Shown here: positions 8,787-17,393 of the stretch, in pieces
Position numbering within the stretch: the stretch's first letter is position 1
Layout: each line of letters opens with the position of its first letter
Source: an uncultured Sphingomonadales bacterium
GTDB taxonomy: Bacteria; Pseudomonadota; Alphaproteobacteria; Sphingomonadales; Sphingomonadaceae
Assembly (NCBI GenBank): GCA_903858875.1
Contig: CAIOKP010000261.1
Span: forward strand, 1 to 63,137
Length of the DNA: 63,137 nt
Reading direction: 5' to 3'
The notes under the pieces: model-generated
The model's database searches: none
What the model was told of the DNA's origin: nothing
What the model saw: only the letters and a program-made list of their open reading frames with translations
Position numbers and translations under genes: made by a program

Positions 8787-9611
8787 ATGACGAGAAATAC
8801 CATCCATTCGGAAATAATCATTCGCGCACACCGGTTTTGCCGCGACATTCGTGTCGCACGGTGGTGGATGGGCGGCGATCCGCTGGCCAGCGCATGGTTC
8901 ACGGCCCTGTCGGTCAGCTTCCCGCGCGGCGAAGATTTCTTCATCGCCACGCTGCGTGCCTATCGCGGCGATCTGCCGCCCCGCCTTGCCGCCGACGTCC
9001 GCGCTTTCATCGCGCAGGAAGCCAATCACGCCCGCGAGCACACGCTGTTCAACCGACTCGCGAGCGAGGCGGGCTATGATTTGACCGCAATCGACGCGCG
9101 ACTACTCGCCTTCATCGCCGAAACGAGCGCGACGTCGAGTTTCGTCAATCTGGTCGTCACCGCCTGCCTCGAACATTTCACCGCAATTATCGCGCATGAT
9201 GTGCTGGCCCGACCGGACACATTCACCGGCGTCGCCCCCGAAGTGCTGGCCCTGTGGCAATGGCACGCGACGGAGGAAATTGAGCACAAGGCCGTGGCGT
9301 TCGACACATGGATGTATGCCGCGCGCCGCCTGTCCCGCTGGCGGCGGTGGAAAATTCGTTGCCTCATCATGTTGAAGGTCACCGCGCTGTTCGTCAGCCA
9401 CCGGACGCGCGACGCGCTCGAATTAATGGCACAAGACGGCGTCACGGGCCATACGGCCAAACGACAACTACGTCGCTACCTGTGGGGCCGTGATGGGGCT
9501 CTGCGACGGCTGGTGCCTGCCTGGGCGCGGTGGTTTCGTCCCGGCTTTCATCCGTGGAATGGCCAGGACCAGGCGCGCATCCAGACCGCCAAAATCGAGG
9601 CCATCGCCTAA
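8787..9611 (+). CDS. Predicted metal-dependent hydrolase, PF10118 family
   Basis: A 274-aa all-helical protein matching the predicted metal-dependent hydrolase family (PF10118). Conserved acidic/His pairs are visible: IAQEANHAREHTLFN and WHATEEIEHKAVAFDTW. They look like a ferritin-like di-metal site. The biological substrate of this family is unknown. ATG 8787 (MTRNTIHSEI) was chosen instead of the track start 8634, which would run through the repeat array and the TetR start. It is divergent from the TetR gene, suggesting repression by that protein. Confidence 0.82.
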   Translation: MTRNTIHSEIIIRAHRFCRDIRVARWWMGGDPLASAWFTALSVSFPRGEDFFIATLRAYRGDLPPRLAADVRAFIAQEANHAREHTLFNRLASEAGYDLTAIDARLLAFIAETSATSSFVNLVVTACLEHFTAIIAHDVLARPDTFTGVAPEVLALWQWHATEEIEHKAVAFDTWMYAARRLSRWRRWKIRCLIMLKVTALFVSHRTRDALELMAQDGVTGHTAKRQLRRYLWGRDGALRRLVPAWARWFRPGFHPWNGQDQARIQTAKIEAIA

Positions 9612-9612
9612 A

Positions 9613-10203
9613 TCACGCCGCGTGTCGGGTGGCCATACGATGCGTGCCGCCCATATCGTCCTCGGGGCCGTCATCATCGCAATCGCCCGAATCGCGCAAC
9701 ACCAATTCATGCTCCACCGCCAGCGTCATCCCGCCCCGCGCAGGGCTATGGCGCGGCACGACCTCGCCCGTCGCGCGAAAGCCGAGCCGCGCAAGCACCC
9801 GCCCAGACGCTGGATTATCGTGGAAATGGCTAGCGAGGATCCGATGATGGCCAATCACCCGCGCCATGGTCAGCATGGCCCGCGCCGCCTCGGTGGCATA
9901 GCCCTGCCCCCAATGCGCGCGTGCGACCCAATAGCCAAGCGCGACGTCCCCGCGGTCGTCGAGCAGGCTGATACCGCCGATCACTTGCGCGCCGGCGGCC
10001 GCATGCGGGCGGGTGATCAGGCATCGCGGCAAACGTGGATCGACCGGCAGCGCGGCATAGGCACGCGCATCCTGCGCCGTATAGGGCCAAGGCGTGTGGG
10101 CGAGATTCTTCACCACTGCCTCATCACCAAGGCCGGACAACAGATCCTGCCAATCTTCGGCCCAAACTGGCCGCAGGAACAGCCGCTCGCTGCGAAAAAA
10201 CAT
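9613..10203 (-). CDS. GNAT-family N-acetyltransferase (RimJ/RimL type)
   Basis: A 196-aa acetyl-CoA-dependent acyltransferase. It starts MFFRSERLFLRPVWAEDW, the usual opening of RimJ/RimL-like proteins. Motif A is VALGYWVARAHWGQGYATEAARAML (acetyl-CoA loop GQGYAT), followed by NPASGRVLARLGFRATGE. ATG 10203 was chosen because the upstream frame shows no domain. The C-terminal tail is acidic. It is convergent with the PF10118 gene, with a 1-bp gap. The acceptor (protein N-terminus or small molecule) cannot be told. Confidence 0.88.
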   Translation of the reverse strand: MFFRSERLFLRPVWAEDWQDLLSGLGDEAVVKNLAHTPWPYTAQDARAYAALPVDPRLPRCLITRPHAAAGAQVIGGISLLDDRGDVALGYWVARAHWGQGYATEAARAMLTMARVIGHHRILASHFHDNPASGRVLARLGFRATGEVVPRHSPARGGMTLAVEHELVLRDSGDCDDDGPEDDMGGTHRMATRHAA

Positions 10204-10372
10204 GCGTATCACTCCAACCTGCCCCGCGCGCGTCCTATACGCGTGCGGTGACATTGCGGTGACGCTTCTTCGCTGGCGGCAAATACCACGCGGCGATTGC
10301 GCCAACCGCGCCATGACCGGACACCCGCCGCAAGGGCGATGAATCAGGCCGACGAGGCAAGGGAGAGATAAT

Positions 10373-10408
10373 AAAAAAGGGAGATGGGCTGGGCCCTCTC
10401 CCTTTTTT
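10373..10408. terminator. Intrinsic terminator after rpmA
   Basis: AAAAAAGGGAGA and TCTCCCTTTTTT form a stem around TGGGCTGGGCCC. The T-tract is present on either strand. It lies about 60 bp past rpmA on the minus strand and should end the rplU-rpmA transcript. Confidence 0.85.
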
Positions 10409-10470
10409 GGCCGGTGCCTTGCGGCAGACCGGCGGGCCATCCCATCAGGACGGCCCCATAACCATCCGGC

Positions 10471-10740
10471 TTATTCTGCCGCTTCGGCCATCGCGTCGAC
10501 CGAAACGTATTTACGGCCTTGCTTGCCCGAGTGGAACCGCACGCGGCCCTCTGCGGTAGCGAACAGCGTGTGATCGCGGCCAAGGCCGACGTTCACACCG
10601 GGATATACCCGGGTGCCGCGCTGACGGATAATAATGTTGCCGCCGATCACGATCTGACCGCCGAACTTCTTTACGCCGAGGCGCTTGCTTTGCGAATCGC
10701 GACCGTTGCGCGAAGAGCCGCCAGCTTTCTTATGTGCCAT
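10471..10740 (-). CDS. rpmA: 50S ribosomal protein L27
   Basis: An 89-aa bL27 protein of the large subunit near the peptidyl-transferase centre. [29 protein letters not shown] is the diagnostic N-terminus, and [15 protein letters not shown] follows. It begins directly with MAHKKAGG, without the cleaved extension seen in Firmicutes. It is co-transcribed with rplU, 18 bp upstream. Confidence 0.98.
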   Translation of the reverse strand: MAHKKAGGSSRNGRDSQSKRLGVKKFGGQIVIGGNIIIRQRGTRVYPGVNVGLGRDHTLFATAEGRVRFHSGKQGRKYVSVDAMAEAAE

Positions 10741-10758
10741 TTTTCAAACTCCCCGAAA

Positions 10759-11055
10759 TCAGGCGACGGACAGAATGCGCAACAGCGTCAGCTGCTGGCG
10801 ATGGCCGTTCTTGCGACGATAATTGTGACGGCGGCGCTTCTTGAACACCACGACCTTTTCCGACTTGGCCTGCGCAATGATCTCGGCCGAGACCACAACC
10901 TTACCAGCGTCGGCGATCGCGCCTTCTTCACCAGCCAACAGGACGTCAGCAAGCGTGATCTTGTCACCGGCTTCACCCGCCAGCTTCTCGACCGCGATCT
11001 TGTCACCGGCGGCGACCCGGTACTGCTTGCCGCCCGTACGCACGATAGCGAACAT
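10759..11055 (-). CDS. rplU: 50S ribosomal protein L21
   Basis: A 98-aa bL21 protein of the large ribosomal subunit. The start was placed at the third in-frame Met (11055, [14 protein letters not shown]), which matches the universal N-terminus. [17 protein letters not shown] is the family's basic RNA-binding signature. It is the first gene of the rplU-rpmA operon; the promoter should lie in the 11056-11200 region. Confidence 0.97.
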   Translation of the reverse strand: MFAIVRTGGKQYRVAAGDKIAVEKLAGEAGDKITLADVLLAGEEGAIADAGKVVVSAEIIAQAKSEKVVVFKKRRRHNYRRKNGHRQQLTLLRILSVA

Positions 11056-11373
11056 GATAGTCATCCAATCCAAAAATGCCTGTCGCCCCGGCCGCGAATC
11101 ATTGGCCGATGGCTCACCCCATCAGGACATGCCTGAAAGGGAGCCATCGTCAAAGGAGCCGCGGGCGACGCGCCCGTGCCCCGCCACTAAAGGCAGGGTC
11201 CGGAAGAAGCAGCGCCGTTAATGGATGCAGCCGAGCCTGTCAATGCAGCGGATGCATCCAAGGCGCAGATCCCGCGCAGGAAACCCAGCAAAACGCGCCC
11301 ACTGGCGTCATCCGTTGGGCGTGCTATGAGCTTTGCCATGCTAAACGATCCTTCGCAAGCGCCCCTAACCCTG
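11056..11373. other. Intergenic region between rplU and the lipoprotein gene
   Basis: 318 bp between divergent genes, carrying the rplU promoter and the lipoprotein promoter. A GC-rich inverted repeat (GCGGGCG ACG CGCCCGT) lies at about 11160-11177. A plus-strand frame (11221 onward) is open into the lipoprotein gene, but its extra N-terminus lacks any signal-peptide character. I see no RNA gene. Confidence 0.4.
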
Positions 11374-11946
11374 ATGCGAATCATCCGTCCCGCCCGATTC
11401 GCCGGGACGCGATTCGCCCAACTCCGATTCGCCAGCCTCGCGCTGCTCGCGCTGTCGGGGTGCAGCACCGCGACCTATCCATCGCTGGCCCGCCGCGCCG
11501 CCGAAACCCGCGCAGAGCCCGCCAGCGCCCCCCATCCCGCCCATACCGCCAGCGCCATCGACCGACAGCGCGACAGTGCCATCGCGGTGCGCCTTGCCAC
11601 GCTATGGGCGGACGCCGCTGCCGCCGATGCGCAATTCAAAGCTCACACAGCGCGTACCGCGGCCGCGCTCAACGCCGCCGCCGGATCGCGGCCGGGGACC
11701 GAGGGCTGGTCCACCGCGAATATCACGCTGGGCGAATTGGAACGGGATCGCGGTGCGCTGGGCCGGGCGCTGGCCGAGGTCGAGCAAATCTATATCGATG
11801 ACCGATTGAACCACACGGCGGACGACGCCCCCGATGCCGTGCCGCGCCCGCTCGCCGGCCGCATCGCGCAAGCCCGCGAGTCAGTCGAAGCCATGGCCAC
11901 GGCGCAGGATACCATTTTGGCCCGCTTGCGCGCGCAACTGGGCTGA
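11374..11946 (+). CDS. Putative lipoprotein of unknown function
   Basis: About 190 aa. The N-terminus MRIIRPARF...LRFASLALLALSGC is a type II signal peptide with lipobox LSGC, so the mature protein should be lipid-anchored. The remainder is Ala-rich and helical with no motif I recognise. Start 11374 is inferred from the signal peptide; ATG 11338 and the track start 11221 are alternatives. It is convergent with moaE, with an 8-bp gap. It is probably real because of the lipobox and the coding-like composition. Confidence 0.65.
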   Translation: MRIIRPARFAGTRFAQLRFASLALLALSGCSTATYPSLARRAAETRAEPASAPHPAHTASAIDRQRDSAIAVRLATLWADAAAADAQFKAHTARTAAALNAAAGSRPGTEGWSTANITLGELERDRGALGRALAEVEQIYIDDRLNHTADDAPDAVPRPLAGRIAQARESVEAMATAQDTILARLRAQLG

Positions 11947-11954
11947 ATGCCGGG

Positions 11955-12425
11955 CTAAGGTTGGCTCCAGCGGGCCAAGTCCGCTGCATCCTGCGCGCGC
12001 GGCTCAACCCAGCGCCACACACCGGCGCGCTTTTCCCGCTTCCAAAACCAGCTTTCGGACTTCAGGTGATCCATCGCATAATCGGCGGCGGCAAAGGCAT
12101 CCCGCCGATGGCGGGCGGCGGCGACAACCAGCACGATCGGCTCGCCCGGCCCCATCACCCCGCTGCGATGGACAATCAACAGCCCGTCAACCGCCCAGCG
12201 CGCCAAGACCGCGTCCGCCAGCACCTGCATCGCCGGCAAAGTCAGCGGTGCATAGTGCTGTAACTCCAGCGCCTCGACCGCGTTGGCATCGCCGGGATCA
12301 TCCGCCCGGACCTGTCCGATAAAGCTGACAATACCGCCCGATGCCGGATAGGCGCGCGTGAAGGCGGCTATCTGTGCGGCGGGATCAAACGGCGCGATTG
12401 GCAAGCGGACCTGCGCGGTACCCAT
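11955..12425 (-). CDS. moaE: Molybdopterin synthase catalytic subunit
   Basis: MoaE is the large subunit of molybdopterin synthase, which inserts sulfur into precursor Z (cPMP) using MoaD thiocarboxylate. Recognisable features are GIVSFIGQVRADD, LQHYAPLTLPAM, VHRSGVMGPGEPIVLVVAAARHRRDAF and the C-terminal KSESWFWKREKRAGVWRWVEP with its catalytic Lys residues. ATG 12425 (MGTAQVRLP) was chosen; it follows the moaD stop by one base. It is the last gene of moaA-moaD-moaE. Confidence 0.96.
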   Translation of the reverse strand: MGTAQVRLPIAPFDPAAQIAAFTRAYPASGGIVSFIGQVRADDPGDANAVEALELQHYAPLTLPAMQVLADAVLARWAVDGLLIVHRSGVMGPGEPIVLVVAAARHRRDAFAAADYAMDHLKSESWFWKREKRAGVWRWVEPRAQDAADLARWSQP

Positions 12426-12426
12426 C

Positions 12427-12699
12427 TCAACCACCAGACACAGGTGGCAAAAAGGCCAACTCATCGCCAGCGACCAACAGCAACGCAGCCTTGTCCGCCA
12501 ACACCGCGCCGTTCAGTGCGACCCGCACTCGCGCTGCACCCACCGCATCGGCCAAGTCGGTGCCGCCATGCGCCGCCAACCACGCCAACACATCGGTCCA
12601 GCCGAGCGGCGCGATGCAAGCCACCACGTCCTCCGCCCGACCAGCGACATCTGCCAGCCGGCCCAAAAACACCAGCCGCGCCACCGCATCCACCGCCAT
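12427..12699 (-). CDS. moaD: Molybdopterin synthase sulfur-carrier subunit
   Basis: A 90-aa ubiquitin-like protein whose C-terminal Gly-Gly is adenylated and thiocarboxylated before donating sulfur through MoaE. It ends ELAFLPPVSGG, the required GG tail, and has the LNGAVLADKAALLLVAGDE core. It is shorter in identity than typical MoaD, but its position between moaA and moaE is decisive. It starts 1 bp after the moaA stop. Confidence 0.94.
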   Translation of the reverse strand: MAVDAVARLVFLGRLADVAGRAEDVVACIAPLGWTDVLAWLAAHGGTDLADAVGAARVRVALNGAVLADKAALLLVAGDELAFLPPVSGG

Positions 12700-12700
12700 C

Positions 12701-13699
12701 TCAGCCCCCGGTCATCGACATGTGGCGCGACAGAGCCGGGGCCGCGCCGCGCCGGTCGATCTCGAAATGGTGGCGCTCTGGCTTGATCCGCATCGCCTCG
12801 TCCAGGCCTGCCGACAGCGCCGCATCGGGATCGGCCGAGCGCAGCGCCGCGCGCAGATCAACCTGTTCACGCCCGCCAAGGCAGGCAAACAATTGCCCCG
12901 TCGCAGTCACCCGCACCCGGTTGCACCCCTCGCAAAAATTATTGGTCAGCGGCGTGATGAACCCCAGCCGCCCACCCGTCTCCGCCACCCGCACATAGCG
13001 CGCCGGACCGCCCGAACGATGGTCCTCGTCCTGCAATGTCCAGCGCGCCGCCAAAGCATCGCGCACCACGGACAGCGGCAGATAGTGATCGATACGATCC
13101 TCCTCCACCTCGCCCAGCGGCATCACCTCGATCAGCGTAATTTCATGCCCCTGCCCATGCGCCCAGGCTATCAGGTCGGGGATCTCGTCGGCGTTGCCAC
13201 CCTTTAGCGCGACGGTATTGAGCTTCACCGTCAAACCCGCCGCCTTGGCCGCCGCGATGCCTTCCAGCACGGCGGGCAGCGAATCACGCCGTGTAATGTG
13301 GGCGAACTTTGCGCGGTCCAGCGTATCGAGCGACACGTTCACCCGCCGGACGCCCGCCGCATATAAATCTTCGGCGTGTTGCGCCAAATGCGTGCCGTTC
13401 GTGGTCAGCGTCAGCTCATCCAACCCATCGCCCAGCTTGCGCCCCAGCGTCCGCACCAGTTCGATCATATCACGCCGCACCAGCGGTTCGCCGCCCGTCA
13501 ACCGCAGTTTCGTCACGCCCCGCGCGATAAAGCCCAGCGCCAACCGGTGCATTTCTTCCAGCGTCAGCACCTCCGCTTTCGGCAAAAACGTCTGCCGCTC
13601 AGGCATGCAATAGGTACAACGCAGATCGCAGCGATCGATCACGCTCAGACGCAGATAGGTGATGCGCCGCTGGAATTGATCGACAAGGGGTCCGGCCAT
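12701..13699 (-). CDS. moaA: GTP 3',8-cyclase (molybdenum cofactor)
   Basis: Radical SAM enzyme that converts GTP to 3',8-cyclo-GTP, the first step of molybdenum cofactor synthesis. The N-terminal cluster motif is [21 protein letters not shown] is the SAM-binding GGE motif. The C-terminal cluster cysteines are in [23 protein letters not shown]. The chain ends MSMTGG, keeping the catalytic C-terminal double glycine. 332 aa is the normal length. Confidence 0.97.
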   Translation of the reverse strand: MAGPLVDQFQRRITYLRLSVIDRCDLRCTYCMPERQTFLPKAEVLTLEEMHRLALGFIARGVTKLRLTGGEPLVRRDMIELVRTLGRKLGDGLDELTLTTNGTHLAQHAEDLYAAGVRRVNVSLDTLDRAKFAHITRRDSLPAVLEGIAAAKAAGLTVKLNTVALKGGNADEIPDLIAWAHGQGHEITLIEVMPLGEVEEDRIDHYLPLSVVRDALAARWTLQDEDHRSGGPARYVRVAETGGRLGFITPLTNNFCEGCNRVRVTATGQLFACLGGREQVDLRAALRSADPDAALSAGLDEAMRIKPERHHFEIDRRGAAPALSRHMSMTGG

Positions 13700-13703
13700 G
13701 GGC

Positions 13704-14036
13704 TTAACCTACCACCGGTCCGGCGCCGTGGCTATCAAGCCGCAACACTTGGCCGGTAACGCCGGGCGCGGCGGCCAGATAGGTCAGCGCGGCGGAAATT
13801 GCCGCCGGGCTATCACTCTCGACCGCATTGACGCGCCGAGGGGTATGCGCCCGGGCCAATGCCTGCACCACCGCCAAGCGCCAGCCGCGATGCGTGTGAT
13901 CGGCGGGGGTAAAAACCAGCGTCAAATCGTCCCTGGCCAAGGAATCCTCGGCCTGAGCCAGAATCCTCGCGTGAAAATCCGCCGCCGCCGCCAAGGCCGC
14001 CGCCGGCAACCCATTCACGTTCAACGACTGGGCCAC
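13704..14036 (-). CDS. Short Rossmann-like protein paired with folB
   Basis: 110 aa of unknown function. The C-terminus [29 protein letters not shown] resembles the end of short-chain dehydrogenases, where the last strand is usually VTGQ-x-xxVDGG. The N-terminal cofactor-binding Gly motif and the catalytic Tyr-x-x-x-Lys are both missing. It therefore looks like a remnant or miniaturised SDR domain. It starts 2 bp after folB ends, so it is probably co-translated with it. A link to pterin metabolism is inference from position only. Confidence 0.6.
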   Translation of the reverse strand: MAQSLNVNGLPAAALAAAADFHARILAQAEDSLARDDLTLVFTPADHTHRGWRLAVVQALARAHTPRRVNAVESDSPAAISAALTYLAAAPGVTGQVLRLDSHGAGPVVG

Positions 14037-14038
14037 GA

Positions 14039-14410
14039 TCAGCGCCGCCCGCGCGTCAACGTCATGCCGATCTTCTCGCCCGCCTCGCTGATCGCCAGCT
14101 TGACGATCTTGACCGTCACCGCCTCAACCCGGGTGTCCTGCAAAAACAGCGTTTCGCAAATATGGTCGGCCAAGGCCTCGATCAACGTAAAATGCACCCC
14201 TTCTGGCAAGGCTTCGCTCGCCGCGAATTTGAGGTCCATATAGTTCTTTGACGCCGACAGCGGCGTATCGGGCAAATAGCGGTCCGCCGGCTTCATACGC
14301 ACCGTGATGGTGATGCGCAGCGGCTGGGGCTTGCCGGTTTCTTCCGAATAGATGCCGGTCAGGACATCAGTTTCGAAATCGGCCACTTCAAGGATAAGGC
14401 TATCGATCAT
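14039..14410 (-). CDS. folB: Dihydroneopterin aldolase
   Basis: A 123-aa FolB-type enzyme that cleaves dihydroneopterin to 6-hydroxymethyl-dihydropterin in folate synthesis. LEVADFETDVLTGIYSEETGKPQPLRITITVRM corresponds to the family N-terminus, SASKNYMDL to the substrate-binding region, and TLIEALADHICETLFLQ to the catalytic-lobe helix. The sequence is more diverged than E. coli FolB; an epimerase activity (FolX) is possible. Confidence 0.85.
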   Translation of the reverse strand: MIDSLILEVADFETDVLTGIYSEETGKPQPLRITITVRMKPADRYLPDTPLSASKNYMDLKFAASEALPEGVHFTLIEALADHICETLFLQDTRVEAVTVKIVKLAISEAGEKIGMTLTRGRR

Positions 14411-14443
14411 GACGAAGGCCTTACTGGGCGGAATGCGGCCGGT

Positions 14444-15346
14444 CTAGTCATTGCTCCAACGGGCAAAGATCGCGGTGGGCAGCAGGCGTCCGTGCTCGCC
14501 ATCTTCCTGCACCGCCAGATCGCCATGCTCGATCCGCCCCGGCAAATCCGCGAACACTTCGTCCAGCAGCCCGGCAATCGCCAGCGACGACATCCGCACC
14601 GCATAGACCGTCAGGAACAGAAAACGGCTGTCCGCGTCCAGCAAACGCCGGGCATCCGCGATCAGGCCGGGCAGATGTTCTTCCAGGCGCCACACCTCGC
14701 CCTCCGGCCCGCGGCCGAACTTTGGCGGGTCGAGGATGATGCCGTCATAGCGCTTGCCACGGCGCCCTTCGCGTGCGGTAAACTTGCCCGCATCGTCGAC
14801 GATCCAGCGAATCGGCCGCTCCGCCATGCCCGAAAGGGCAGCGTTGGCACGGGCCTGCGTCACCGATTTTTTTGACGCATCGACATGTGTCACCGGGCCG
14901 TAATCCGACAGGGCCAGCGTGCCGACCCCGGTATAACCAAACAGGTTGAGCGTGCTGGCATCGGTCCGCCCGGCCAACCGCTCCCCCATCCAGTCCCACA
15001 CCGGCGCCATGTCGGGAAAGAACCCGAGGTGGCGGAACGGCGTACATTGCGCGGTAAACCGCACATCATTCCACGCCAACGGCCAGCCATCGGCCGGCAC
15101 TGGCCGGTCGTACAGCCAGCGCCCGCCGCCATCCTCATCCGCGCCGGGCACGAATTCGGCATGGGGCCGCACGGTGGCGGTCGCCCAATCCTCGTCGCGC
15201 GGGCGCCACAAGGCCTGGGGTTCGGGACGAACGAAGCGGTATGCGCCATACCGCTCCAATTTGCGGCCGTTCCCGCTATCGACCAGACCATAATCGGCCC
15301 AGCCCTCGCCGGTCAGCAGCAGCGGTTGGCGGATCAGTTCGGCCAT
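14444..15346 (-). CDS. Class I SAM-dependent methyltransferase (RlmI/RlmK-like)
   Basis: A 300-aa methyltransferase of the PF10672 type, related to 23S rRNA cytosine/guanine methyltransferases. The SAM-binding loop is TLNLFGYTGVGTLAL. VDASKKSVTQARANAALSG is the following acidic-loop region, and ILDPPKFGRGPEGEVWRLEEHL holds the DPPKFG catalytic motif. There is no PUA domain at the N-terminus, unlike RlmI. It ends 33 bp before folB and starts 12 bp after thrC. An rRNA substrate is likely but not shown by the sequence. Confidence 0.85.
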   Translation of the reverse strand: MAELIRQPLLLTGEGWADYGLVDSGNGRKLERYGAYRFVRPEPQALWRPRDEDWATATVRPHAEFVPGADEDGGGRWLYDRPVPADGWPLAWNDVRFTAQCTPFRHLGFFPDMAPVWDWMGERLAGRTDASTLNLFGYTGVGTLALSDYGPVTHVDASKKSVTQARANAALSGMAERPIRWIVDDAGKFTAREGRRGKRYDGIILDPPKFGRGPEGEVWRLEEHLPGLIADARRLLDADSRFLFLTVYAVRMSSLAIAGLLDEVFADLPGRIEHGDLAVQEDGEHGRLLPTAIFARWSND

Positions 15347-15358
15347 CGGGTATCCGTC

Positions 15359-16759
15359 CTATGCCTTGGGGGTGGCGCGCTGTGCCACATAGGCGGCGAC
15401 CGCGTCATAGGTGCCGGGCAATTCGTCGCAGCGTTCCTCACGCTCGAACAGATCGCCGATCCGGTCGGGCAAGCCGGGCCGATGGCCGGTTGCCCGCTCC
15501 ACCGCGTCGGGGAACTTGGCCGGATGCGCCGTCGCCAGCGTCACCACCGGCACACCAGCCGGCAGCCCGGCGGCGCGCGCCGCATGCAGGCCAATCGCGG
15601 TATGCGGATCAATTAATTCGCCCGCCGCTTCCCACGCCCAGCGGATGGAATTGGCCATTTCATCGGGATCGACACGCGCGCTGGTCAACAGCGCGGCGGC
15701 GCCTTCACGTTGCGCGTTGGTCAGGGTCATCGCCTTGGTCGTCTCGAACCCGGCCATCTGCGCCGCCATCGCCGCACCATCCCGGCCATTGAGGTCGAAC
15801 AACAGGCGTTCGAAATTCGACGATACCTGAATATCCATCGACGGCGCGGCGGTCGGAGTCACCGTCCCCGCCGAATAATCGCCGGTTGACAGCGCGCGGT
15901 GCAGGATGTCGTTGACGTTGGTCGCCACAATCAACCGCTCAATCGGCAGGCCCATTTGCGCCGCGACGTAGCCGGCAAACACATCGCCGAAATTGCCGGT
16001 CGGCACGCTGAACGCGACCGGACGATGCGGCGCGCCCAATTGCAGCGCGGCAGCGAAGTAATACACCACCTGCGCCATCAACCGCGCCCAGTTGATCGAA
16101 TTGACCGCGCCAATCGTAAACCGGCTGGTCATGGCCTGGTCGTTGAACATCCGCTTGACCATCGCCTGCGCGTCGTCAAACGAGCCATCAATCGCGATAT
16201 TGTGCACATTGGGCGCCAACATCGTGGTCATCTGGCGACGCTGCACATCGGACACCCGGCCCTTGGGGTGCAACATGAAGATATCGACCTTGGCCCGGCC
16301 CGCCACCGCATCAATCGCCGCGCTGCCGGTGTCGCCGCTGGTCGCGCCAACGATGGTCAGGTTCTGATCGCTGCGTCCGAGGAATTCCTCGAACAACAGG
16401 CCCAGCAATTGCAACGCCACATCCTTGAACGCCAGCGTCGGCCCGTGAAACAATTCGAGCAACCATTGCTGCTCGTCAAACTGCTTCAACGGCGTCACCG
16501 CCTTGTGCGCAAAGCGGCCATAGGCGGCCGTGGTCAGCTCCAACAGCCGTTCCTGCGTCAAACTATCGCCGACAAATGGCTGCATGATCCGCTGCGCCAA
16601 CACCGCATAGGGCAGACCCGCCATCGCGGCGATTTCGTCACGGCTGAACCGCGGCCATTCGCTCGGCACATACAAGCCCCCATCATTGGCGAGGCCTGCC
16701 AAGGTTGCGCCTTCGAAATCAAGAGCCGGGGCTGACCCGCGCGTGCTGATATATTCCAT
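15359..16759 (-). CDS. thrC: Threonine synthase
   Basis: PLP enzyme that converts O-phosphohomoserine to threonine. ATG 16759 (MEYISTRGSAPALDFEGA) matches the family N-terminus and has AGGA five bases upstream; the track start 16807 adds an unrelated leader. The PLP lysine is in FHGPTLAFKDVALQ, and ATSGDTGSAAIDAV is the phosphate-binding loop. The 466-aa length is typical of the long (E. coli-like) class. It leads the downstream methyltransferase/folB/moa run on the minus strand. Confidence 0.97.
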   Translation of the reverse strand: MEYISTRGSAPALDFEGATLAGLANDGGLYVPSEWPRFSRDEIAAMAGLPYAVLAQRIMQPFVGDSLTQERLLELTTAAYGRFAHKAVTPLKQFDEQQWLLELFHGPTLAFKDVALQLLGLLFEEFLGRSDQNLTIVGATSGDTGSAAIDAVAGRAKVDIFMLHPKGRVSDVQRRQMTTMLAPNVHNIAIDGSFDDAQAMVKRMFNDQAMTSRFTIGAVNSINWARLMAQVVYYFAAALQLGAPHRPVAFSVPTGNFGDVFAGYVAAQMGLPIERLIVATNVNDILHRALSTGDYSAGTVTPTAAPSMDIQVSSNFERLLFDLNGRDGAAMAAQMAGFETTKAMTLTNAQREGAAALLTSARVDPDEMANSIRWAWEAAGELIDPHTAIGLHAARAAGLPAGVPVVTLATAHPAKFPDAVERATGHRPGLPDRIGDLFEREERCDELPGTYDAVAAYVAQRATPKA

Positions 16760-16805
16760 GGGAATCCTGCCTAATGTTGGCGCGGCGGTTAGCGATGTGT
16801 GGGGC

Positions 16806-16835
16806 AAGGGGCAAGTGCCCTCGCACTTAGCCCTT
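16806..16835 (-). terminator. Hairpin overlapping the SURF1 stop codon
   Basis: AAGGGGCAAGTGC and GCACTTAGCCCTT pair with a 2x2 internal loop around CCTC. It overlaps the SURF1 stop and lies before thrC on the minus strand. No long T-tract follows, so termination may be partial. Confidence 0.5.
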
Positions 16836-17393
16836 GATCCGCTTCCTCACCGCCAACCCATAAATCACCAAAGCCGTCGCGGCGAACAGGAACCACTGCA
16901 CCGCATAGGACAAATGGTTATTCGGCAAATCGCGCGGATCAGGCCGAGCGTTCGCTTGCAGGCCAGCCAGCGGCGGATCGGCGATCACCCGCACCCCGGC
17001 CTGACCACGATCAATCCGGGTGCCCGTCACAACCCCGCCTGACCACGCTACACCCTCTGGCCGTTGCGACCAGCCAAGGACGATTTCCGCCCGGCCGCCG
17101 CCCACCACATCACAGATCACAAGATGCGCCCAACCCGCCTGTCGCGCTGCATTCTGCCCCGCCACGGCGGCAGGCGCCGAGCCATTCGCACAAGTCAGAC
17201 GGACCCGGCTGTAAGGAATGCCGGCCGCACCCCAGAGATGCACCGTCTGATCCGCCTGCGCCGCTGTAAACCGCGCGATCATCGCTTCCTTTTGTCGCAA
17301 CCGGTCGAGCTGCCAAAGGCCAAGGTGGATCATATACCCCGCCGCCGCCAACACCAGCAACGTCGGCACAATGGGCAACCGCCGCAGGCTCAT
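16827..17393 (-). CDS. SURF1-family cytochrome c oxidase assembly protein
   Basis: Inner-membrane protein that assists heme a insertion into subunit I of aa3 oxidase. Two membrane segments flank a periplasmic domain: LPIVPTLLVLAAAGYMIHLGLWQLDRL (residues 7-33, with the family signature GxWQxxR/L) and HLSYAVQWFLFAATALVIYGLAVRKR at the C-terminus. ATG 17393 (MSLRRLPIV, 188 aa) overlaps the DUF983 stop by ATGA, so the two are translationally coupled. The protein is at the short end for the family. Confidence 0.92.
   Translation of the reverse strand: MSLRRLPIVPTLLVLAAAGYMIHLGLWQLDRLRQKEAMIARFTAAQADQTVHLWGAAGIPYSRVRLTCANGSAPAAVAGQNAARQAGWAHLVICDVVGGGRAEIVLGWSQRPEGVAWSGGVVTGTRIDRGQAGVRVIADPPLAGLQANARPDPRDLPNNHLSYAVQWFLFAATALVIYGLAVRKRIKG

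Noticed and set aside
11221-11373. N-terminal extension of the lipoprotein ORF
   Set aside because: A lipoprotein must begin just before its signal peptide. The extra 51 codons show no domain and would bury the signal.
11076-11801. 241-aa plus-strand ORF between rplU and moaE in a different frame
   Set aside because: Overlaps the lipoprotein gene in another frame and is Arg/Pro-rich without a start signal or motif.
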